The notes beneath the pieces were generated by a model. It saw only the letters and a list, made by a program, of their open reading frames with translations. It did not search any database and was not told where the DNA came from. From contig NZ_JAIFKJ010000273.1 in NCBI RefSeq assembly GCF_019695415.1, forward strand, positions 1 to 11,078: a stretch of DNA of 11,078 nucleotides, read 5' to 3'. Source of the stretch: Thiohalocapsa sp. GTDB taxonomy: Bacteria; Pseudomonadota; Gammaproteobacteria; Chromatiales; Chromatiaceae. A program made the position numbers and the translations under genes. Positions 7,183 to 11,078 of this stretch are shown here, piece after piece; the stretch's first letter is position 1; each line of letters opens with the position of its first letter.

Positions 7183-7273
7183 ACTGTTTGGGGTCGCAGT
7201 TCCGGGATTTCGAGCCATAGCGGTTCTGCGGAAGCTCTGCCGTGAGCCGGAAGCGACGGAGCTGTGCCGGATG

Positions 7274-7963
7274 TCAGTCCCGAGCAATGTCCGCCAGGTC
7301 CGCGGGTTCTGTCAGCACGCGCCCGTCCAGTAAGACGCGGCCGGCGTGATCCAGGCGCAGCCGGCCCGTCGCGAACCAGCGGACGGCGAGAGGATAGATG
7401 CGGTGCTCCTGTTCGAGCACGCGGGCGGCGAGGCGTTCGGCGTCGTCTCCCGGCAGCACCGGCACCCTGGCCTGGAGCACCCGCGGCCCGCCGTCCAGCT
7501 CGTCGGTGACGAAGTGCACCGTGGCGCCGTGCTCGGCGTCGCCGGCGTCGAGCGCCCGCTGATGGGTATGCAGGCCAGGATACTTGGGCAGCAGGGAGGG
7601 GTGGATGTTGAACATCCGCCCGTGAAAGCGCGCGACGAGCTCAGGTGTGAGGATACGCATGAAGCCGGCGAGCACCACCAGGCCCGGGTCGAACTCACGC
7701 AACAGGGCGGCCAGCGCCTGGTCGTACTCGGCGCGGCTCGGGAAGCCCTTGTGGCTGAGGACCTTGGTTTCGATGCCGGCGTTGGCGGCCCGCGTCAGCC
7801 CATAGGCATCCGCCCGATTGCTGATCACCACTCGGATGTCGATGGGCAGCTCGCCCGCCTGTTGCGCGTCGATGAGGGCCTGTAGATTGCTGCCGCTGCC
7901 CGAGATCAGCACCGCGACGGCGAGTGGCGGGGACTTGTCCGGCGGGTCACTTGCCACCGGCAT
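7274..7963 (-). CDS. purN: Phosphoribosylglycinamide formyltransferase PurN
   Basis: PurN transfers a formyl group from 10-formyl-tetrahydrofolate to glycinamide ribonucleotide, the third step of purine synthesis, in the cytoplasm. The protein has 229 residues, slightly more than E. coli (212), through an N-terminal 13-residue extension and a short C-terminal tail. SGSGSNL (21-27) is the phosphate-binding loop. Catalytic Asn119, His121 ([13 protein letters not shown]) and Asp157 (DELDGGP) correspond to Asn106, His108 and Asp144 of E. coli with a constant offset of 13. ATG 7963 lies inside the end of purM, giving a 17-bp overlap, so the two are translated from one message. A GTG at codon 3 is a possible alternative start. 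The C-terminal part ([19 protein letters not shown]) also fits the family. Confidence 0.96.
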   Translation of the reverse strand: MPVASDPPDKSPPLAVAVLISGSGSNLQALIDAQQAGELPIDIRVVISNRADAYGLTRAANAGIETKVLSHKGFPSRAEYDQALAALLREFDPGLVVLAGFMRILTPELVARFHGRMFNIHPSLLPKYPGLHTHQRALDAGDAEHGATVHFVTDELDGGPRVLQARVPVLPGDDAERLAARVLEQEHRIYPLAVRWFATGRLRLDHAGRVLLDGRVLTEPADLADIARD

Positions 7964-9014
7964 ACTCCACCACAGGCTGACCCTGGTGCGGCTCTACTCG
8001 GCCGATAATCCACGCCTGCTCTCCGGCGGTGCGCAGGAGGCCGCAGGCGCCGGCGGCGCGCTCGGCGGCGACGCAGGCGATCATGCCCACACCGCAGTTG
8101 AACGTGCGCAGCAGCTCCGCCTGGGCGATGTTGCCGGCGTCCTTGAGCCAGCGGAACACGGGCGGCGGCGTCCAGGTGCGCAGATCGATGACCGCCTTGA
8201 CGCCCGCTGGCAGCACCCGCGGCAGGTTGTCGGTGATGCCCCCGCCGGTAATGTGGGCCAGGGCATGCACGCCGCCATGCCGGATCAGCGCCAGCGCGGG
8301 CTTGGCATAGATGCGGGTCGGCGCCAGCAGGGCGTCGCCCAGGGTGATGGTTTCCTCTACGTCCGGATGGCTCGGCTCTTCCAAGGTCTCATCCAGGCTC
8401 GCGCCGCTCGCCTCCAGCACCCGGCGAATCAGCGAGAAGCCATTGGAATGCGGACCGCTGGACGCCAGCGCAATGAGCGCATCGCCGGGCTTGACGCGGC
8501 TCGGCTCCAGGATGGCGTCCTTCTCCACGATGCCGACGCAGAAGCCGGCGAGATCGTAGTCGCCGTCGCCATACATGCCGGGCATCTCGGCCGTCTCGCC
8601 GCCGATCAGCGCACAACCGGCGCGCTTGCAGCCCTCGGCGATACCCTCGACCACCGATGCTGCCGTGTCCACGTCCAGCTTGCCGGTGGCGTAGTAATCC
8701 AAAAAGAACAAGGGCTCCGCACCGCAGACGACAATGTCGTTCGCGCACATGGCCACCAAGTCGATGCCGACTCCGCCATGACGCCCGGCGGCCACCGCCA
8801 GCTTGAGCTTGGTGCCGACGCCGTCGGTGCCCGACACCAGCACCGGGTTGCGATAGCCCGTCGGCAGCTCGAAAAGCCCGCCGAAGCCGCCGAGGCCGGA
8901 CAGCACCCCAGGCCGGCGCGTGGCCGCCACCGCGGGCTTGATGCGCTGGACAAGCGTCTCGCCGGCGTCGATGTCAACGCCCGCGTCGCGGTAGGTGAGG
9001 GATTCGCTGGTCAT
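7947..9014 (-). CDS. purM: Phosphoribosylformylglycinamidine cyclo-ligase PurM
   Basis: PurM closes the imidazole ring of aminoimidazole ribonucleotide using ATP, the fifth step of purine synthesis. ATG 9014 gives 355 residues starting [19 protein letters not shown], the family's usual length and opening. An ATG eight codons upstream would add only Pro/Arg-rich residues, and a GAGG at 9027-9024 lies 9 nt before the chosen start. Family signatures include [14 protein letters not shown] (38-51), [14 protein letters not shown] (60-73), [20 protein letters not shown] (88-107), [14 protein letters not shown] (135-148), [13 protein letters not shown] (185-197) and [13 protein letters not shown] (254-266). 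It belongs to the ATP-grasp-unrelated PurM/HypE/SelD superfamily. It overlaps purN by 17 bp, and a candidate promoter precedes it. Confidence 0.97.
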   Translation of the reverse strand: MTSESLTYRDAGVDIDAGETLVQRIKPAVAATRRPGVLSGLGGFGGLFELPTGYRNPVLVSGTDGVGTKLKLAVAAGRHGGVGIDLVAMCANDIVVCGAEPLFFLDYYATGKLDVDTAASVVEGIAEGCKRAGCALIGGETAEMPGMYGDGDYDLAGFCVGIVEKDAILEPSRVKPGDALIALASSGPHSNGFSLIRRVLEASGASLDETLEEPSHPDVEETITLGDALLAPTRIYAKPALALIRHGGVHALAHITGGGITDNLPRVLPAGVKAVIDLRTWTPPPVFRWLKDAGNIAQAELLRTFNCGVGMIACVAAERAAGACGLLRTAGEQAWIIGRVEPHQGQPVVEYAGGK

Positions 9015-9098
9015 CGCTGGCGGCCTCGGCTGCGGCAATGGAGGGGAGCGGCGTGCGGGAGCGGGGATGCCCGACGGGCGCGCAGCCGCAGTGAGGCT

Positions 9099-9126
9099 AT
9101 TCTCGCATGCGCGCCCGCGGCGGCAA
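9099..9126 (-). promoter_or_regulatory. Candidate promoter for purM-purN
   Basis: On the minus strand TTGCCG (9126-9121) and GAGAAT (9104-9099) are spaced by 16 bp, each with 4 of 6 consensus matches, and TGC immediately precedes the -10 hexamer as in extended -10 promoters. Transcription would start near 9091, giving a leader of roughly 75-80 nt. I see no clear PurR operator. The rest of the 174-bp gap between purM and the upstream gene is GC-rich and featureless to me. Confidence 0.4.
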
Positions 9127-9188
9127 CTGCGGCCGAAGCCGATACCGCGCTGGCGACACCTGACGCGCCGGCAACGTCGCTGAGGGCC

Positions 9189-10160
9189 TTACTCCAGAAT
9201 CCGCATGTCCTTGCTGAGCGGCGTCGGGCCGGACTGTCTCGTCGGGCGCGGCTCGGTGGTCTGTGGCGAGCCACGGCGCAGTCGCGCTTCGACGCGGATC
9301 GCCGCCATGCGCTTCTCGTCATTGACCTCCGGATACAACGGATAGTGCTGATCCACTTCCACCGCGTAGCGCTTGGCCGCGACCTCCAGGCGCTCCCGGT
9401 GATCCCGGGGCAGGCCTTGCAGCATCAGCAGGATCGGCGCCGTGCGCAGCAGGTAGCGCTGGCAAAGATCGCGCTCCCGGTCGGACTGCCAGTCCTCGCG
9501 CACGAGCAGCGGGGGAAACTCGCCGGCGCTGCCCGGCGCCCGCTCGAACCAGGCAGCGCGCGGCGCAGCGCCGGCGCGGTTGGTCACCATGTCCTGAAAG
9601 CGATGATTCACGGGCGGCTCCTGCCGCGCCTGCTCCTCGGCCGTCGAGGCGATCCGCAGCTTCGAATGGGGCAGCGCCGTCCAGCCGCTTTTGGTCGGAT
9701 AGCTGGACATCTGCGCCGCCTCGCAGCAGGAGAAGAGCAGCGCCAACGGGGACTCATCCCTGCCATCCAGCAGCCAGTACTCGAATACGTCCGCGGCGGG
9801 AAAGGGCACCGTCGCCGAAGACAGAAATGCCGCCAGCTCCTCGCTGCACTCGTTCACTTGTGCGGCATCCAGCACCGCCGGTAGCACATAGGGCGTGAGC
9901 CGGTTGTCCTGAAAGTGGGCAACGCGGTAGTAGCCCCGATCCAGTGCATAGCCCAGCGGCATCTGCTGCCGGCGCTGTGCCTCGGTGCTCCGCGGCACGT
10001 AATGGACCTCCCAGCTGACGCCGTCGAAGCTCTGCGCCCGCGCCCGGTTCGATTGCGCGATCTGCACGACGCCGGAGAAGGGCGGCAGCAGGCGCTGGGA
10101 GTAGGCTCGGATGCTGGACATGACGGGCTTGGGGCTGGGGCCTCGGTTTTGTGTGGTCAT
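9189..10160 (-). CDS. Conserved-looking protein of unknown function
   Basis: I do not recognise a named domain in this 323-residue protein. No signal peptide or membrane helix is visible, so it is probably cytoplasmic. It is rich in Arg, Gln and Trp. Distinct segments are SQRLLPPFSGVVQIAQSNRA (21-40), YALDRGYYRVAHF (71-83), PFPAADVFEYWLLDGRDESP (119-138), LLFSCCEAAQM with paired Cys145-Cys146, WTALPHSKLRI (160-170), PPVNHRFQDMV (182-192), LLVREDWQSD (218-227), DLCQRYLLRTAPILLMLQGL (231-250) and YPLYPEVNDEKRMAAIRVEA (273-292). A disordered Pro/Thr-rich stretch follows, then the tail LSKDMRILE. Such block structure suggests a real conserved family. It may begin at ATG 10160 or, more like a domain start, at Met14 (10121, MSSIRAYSQRLLPP). 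The ATG follows the PIN gene stop by only 4 nt, so co-transcription is likely. Its place before purM may be chance. Confidence 0.8.
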   Translation of the reverse strand: MTTQNRGPSPKPVMSSIRAYSQRLLPPFSGVVQIAQSNRARAQSFDGVSWEVHYVPRSTEAQRRQQMPLGYALDRGYYRVAHFQDNRLTPYVLPAVLDAAQVNECSEELAAFLSSATVPFPAADVFEYWLLDGRDESPLALLFSCCEAAQMSSYPTKSGWTALPHSKLRIASTAEEQARQEPPVNHRFQDMVTNRAGAAPRAAWFERAPGSAGEFPPLLVREDWQSDRERDLCQRYLLRTAPILLMLQGLPRDHRERLEVAAKRYAVEVDQHYPLYPEVNDEKRMAAIRVEARLRRGSPQTTEPRPTRQSGPTPLSKDMRILE

Positions 10161-10164
10161 CCTT

Positions 10165-10557
10165 TCAGAATGACTCGGCGCGCGGCGGTGTCGGCGTGCT
10201 CAAACCCAAATCCTGAAGATTGAAGCTGACGATGTGCGTGGCGCCGGCGTTGGCGGCCGCCTCCAGCACCATGTCATCGTCCCGGCCCCTCAGCTGCGGA
10301 CGCCACAGGTACCAGATCTCCACGCGGACGAGCATTGAAGCGAGTTGATCCAGGATCGCGTCGATGTCGTCGACGGTGGCGCCCGCGCGGCGCAACGTCT
10401 CCTCACGCTTCAGCACGGATTCGTATTCCAGGAACAGCGGCACTGAGGCTGCGGCTTGCAGCGCGCCGACACCGACCGTTTCCAACAACATGCGCGACGT
10501 ACCGCTTGCGCTCATGACGCCGGCGACGATCACGTCGGTATCCAGCACCAACAACAT
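10165..10557 (-). CDS. PIN-domain toxin-like ribonuclease, solitary
   Basis: This 130-residue protein matches the family of putative toxin-antitoxin components with a PIN domain (COG1569-like). PIN toxins cut RNA with an acidic metal site. Visible candidates are Asp6 in LVLDTDVIVAG, Glu44 in PLFLEYESVLKR, Asp94 or Asp95 in LRGRDDDMVLEAAANAGATH, and Asp116 in IVSFNLQDL. ATG 10557 is chosen because the PIN strand then starts the protein; upstream ATGs (10632, 10569) add unrelated residues. The end is odd: after Asp116 the family usually has 20-25 residues with a phenylalanine-glycine-isoleucine strand and a TP-EFL helix, but here only 14 residues follow (GLSTPTPPRAESF). A -1 shift there would continue as EHADTAARRVILKG and stop by ATGA overlap with the next gene. 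No antitoxin gene is seen upstream or downstream. Confidence 0.82.
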   Translation of the reverse strand: MLLVLDTDVIVAGVMSASGTSRMLLETVGVGALQAAASVPLFLEYESVLKREETLRRAGATVDDIDAILDQLASMLVRVEIWYLWRPQLRGRDDDMVLEAAANAGATHIVSFNLQDLGLSTPTPPRAESF

Positions 10558-10633
10558 ATGCCACAGCATATCGGCAGACGCGACGAAGGCAAATCCCGCG
10601 CGCACGGTTCTGCTGAGACGGGGGGCGCTCACG

Positions 10634-10639
10634 TATCAT
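10634..10639 (+). promoter_or_regulatory. Possible -10 element of the lost purL promoter
   Basis: TATCAT matches TATAAT at 5 of 6 positions and lies 39 nt before the purL ATG, in the 120-bp gap shared with the divergent PIN gene. No convincing -35 hexamer sits 16-18 bp upstream, so the call is weak. Confidence 0.25.
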
Positions 10640-10677
10640 CCCGGCATCGATTCGCAGTTTCCCCGGAGAATGCCGAG

Positions 10678-10740
10678 ATGCTCTGTCTGCGCGGCGCGCC
10701 CGCCCTGTCCGCCTTTCGTCTGGCCAAGTTCTCGGCGTAG
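10678..10740 (+). pseudogene. purL: 5' fragment of purL (phosphoribosylformylglycinamidine synthase)
   Basis: ATG 10678 begins MLCLRGAPALSAFRLAK, a near-exact match to the start of large-type PurL (E. coli: MMEILRGSPALSAFRINK, from memory). PurL is the roughly 1,290-residue enzyme of the fourth purine step. A Shine-Dalgarno GGAG (10665-10668) lies 9 nt upstream, so the original start is intact. Homology ends after Lys17 at 10728; the next residues are FSA and a TAG at 10738-10740, and no other frame continues the protein. The break falls exactly at CAAG (10725-10728), a tetranucleotide used as target by IS91-family elements. The transposase start lies 186 bp beyond. Whether the rest of purL follows the element outside the window, or this is a duplicated scrap, cannot be seen. 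Confidence 0.82.
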
Positions 10741-10792
10741 TAGGACAAGCAACGATGGCGCGTCGGACAACACGGTTTCTGATCCCCGGCAA

Positions 10793-10809
10793 ACAGCGCC
10801 AAACGCTGT
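10793..10809. repeat. Perfect 6-bp hairpin in the element leader
   Basis: ACAGCG (10793-10798), loop CCAAA and CGCTGT (10804-10809) pair fully. Rolling-circle elements often carry subterminal hairpins recognised by the transposase, so this could be part of the left end. It lies 64 bp inside the proposed boundary and could also be an ordinary leader hairpin. Confidence 0.45.
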
Positions 10810-10868
10810 GGCGTCAACCTGTCGCGCGCCGGTCGCAGGCACCTGGAGAAGGTCAAATCGCCGCTAAA

Positions 10869-10884
10869 CTGTATATAAATACAG
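10869..10884. promoter_or_regulatory. LexA-binding SOS box
   Basis: The sequence is CTG, ten A/T bases (TATATAAATA), then CAG, in the form CTGT-N8-ACAG. It differs from the E. coli 16-bp core consensus CTG(TA)5CAG at one position, and over 20 bp (AACTGTATATAAATACAGTC) it matches at 17. An unbroken A/T decamer inside so GC-rich a region is itself unusual. It ends 30 bp before the transposase ATG and includes TATAAA (10874-10879), which could serve as a -10 element, so bound LexA would block RNA polymerase. The site is palindromic and could also act leftward, but no intact leftward gene lies close. Confidence 0.72.
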
Positions 10885-10914
10885 TCAAGCGCCGAATGCC
10901 AGCCGGATACCGAC

Positions 10915-11078
10915 ATGGCCGTCGCGTCACCGGGATGCGGACCTGCCCCATACTGCCGCCGCCATCCCGAGCAAACCGCCCTCTACCAGATCGTCCAGCA
11001 GCACTTGGAGACCTCTCTCGCGCTCGCAGGGGAAGACGACTGGGACGGGCAGCGCGTGCCGGCCTACGTGGAGCGCGA
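10915..11078 (+). CDS. IS91-family transposase, N-terminal part (runs off window)
   Basis: Fifty-four codons are visible from ATG 10915. The segment YCRRHPEQTALYQIVQQHLE, then LALAGEDDWDGQRVPAYVER, closely follows the opening of IS91-type rolling-circle transposases (YRPRHPERTVLYRVVQEHLE and PVPAYVEREF in remembered relatives). Those proteins continue with a zinc-binding cysteine cluster and then a HUH nuclease with two catalytic tyrosines, all outside the window. ATG 10915 is the first in-frame start after a stop at 10876-10878. No strong Shine-Dalgarno precedes it. The first eleven residues (MAVASPGCGPA) are not conserved. Codon use is ordinary for the region. Confidence 0.78.
   Translation, partial: MAVASPGCGPAPYCRRHPEQTALYQIVQQHLETSLALAGEDDWDGQRVPAYVER

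Larger units (their letters stand above)
10729..11078 (+). mobile_element. Left part of an IS91-family element (proposed boundary)
   Basis: The left boundary is placed where purL homology stops, directly after CAAG 10725-10728. The element would then have a 186-bp non-coding leader and an IS91-type transposase that runs off the window. IS91-family elements move by rolling-circle replication, lack classical terminal inverted repeats, make no target duplication, and insert next to GAAC or CAAG. I could not recall a matching left end, so the boundary is inferred from the purL break alone. The leader has one hairpin, one LexA-like box and no other ORF I would defend. Confidence 0.5.

Noticed and set aside
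6266..7333. Plus-strand open frame of 355 codons opposite the nhaR-like gene
   Set aside because: The LysR protein on the other strand is complete and clearly homologous, and this frame is its shadow.
7818..9884. Very long plus-strand open frame (688 codons) crossing purN, purM and the unknown gene
   Set aside because: It is antisense to two certain enzymes and a coding-like third gene. Its protein is Arg/Ala/His/Gly-rich without domains. Long shadow frames are expected at this G+C content.
10629..10916. Minus-strand open frame of 95 codons that could be an antitoxin for the PIN gene
   Set aside because: It runs antisense through the purL fragment and over the LexA box, has no helix-turn-helix or ribbon-helix-helix pattern, and is Arg/Cys-rich.
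1..11078. CRISPR arrays, tRNA or rRNA genes, riboswitches and replication origins
   Set aside because: I saw no regularly spaced repeats, no cloverleaf-like sequence and no ribosomal motifs. Nothing supports these feature types.

Overview
The window is a G+C-rich piece of a gammaproteobacterial chromosome. The best lineage clues are a MiaB that keeps the Escherichia coli spacing of all six cysteines, an overlapping purM-purN pair, an NhaR-type LysR regulator, and an MCE lipid-transport operon with a STAS-MlaE fusion. A Chromatiales or Ectothiorhodospiraceae-like host is my guess from gene content and composition; I could not test it.

All intact genes lie on the minus strand. From low to high coordinates these are: the N-terminal 386 codons of miaB (tRNA methylthiolation), cut by the window edge; a three-gene ABC/MCE operon transcribed mlaE(STAS fusion)-mlaF-mlaD; a scar of decayed genes; a membrane-anchored alpha/beta hydrolase; an nhaR-like regulator; purN and purM, which overlap; a conserved-looking gene of unknown function; and a solitary PIN-domain ribonuclease.

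Two zones show genome turnover. The first (about 4508-4968) lies between the hydrolase and mlaE. It holds a frameshifted, N-terminally truncated HigA-type antitoxin on the plus strand with no toxin. Beside it is the coding-like start of an unidentified minus-strand gene that overlaps the hydrolase stop by 4 bp. The same frame stays open until it overlaps the mlaE start, also by 4 bp.

The second (about 10558-11078) is the right end. It holds the first 17 codons of purL with a good ribosome binding site, broken off exactly at a CAAG tetranucleotide. A non-coding leader follows with a small perfect hairpin and a near-consensus LexA (SOS) box. The start of an IS91-family transposase lies 30 bp beyond the box. 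The simplest reading is an IS91-like element inserted in, or recombined with, purL, with an SOS-box-like operator in the element's leader. That LexA-box/IS91 arrangement is the most interesting signal here.

Functionally, purN and purM supply steps 3 and 5 of purine synthesis, and the broken purL would be step 4, so a complete purL must exist elsewhere if the cell is prototrophic. The MlaEFD set should move lipids between inner and outer membranes. The hydrolase upstream, with its hydrophobic N-terminus, may be linked to it by transcription.
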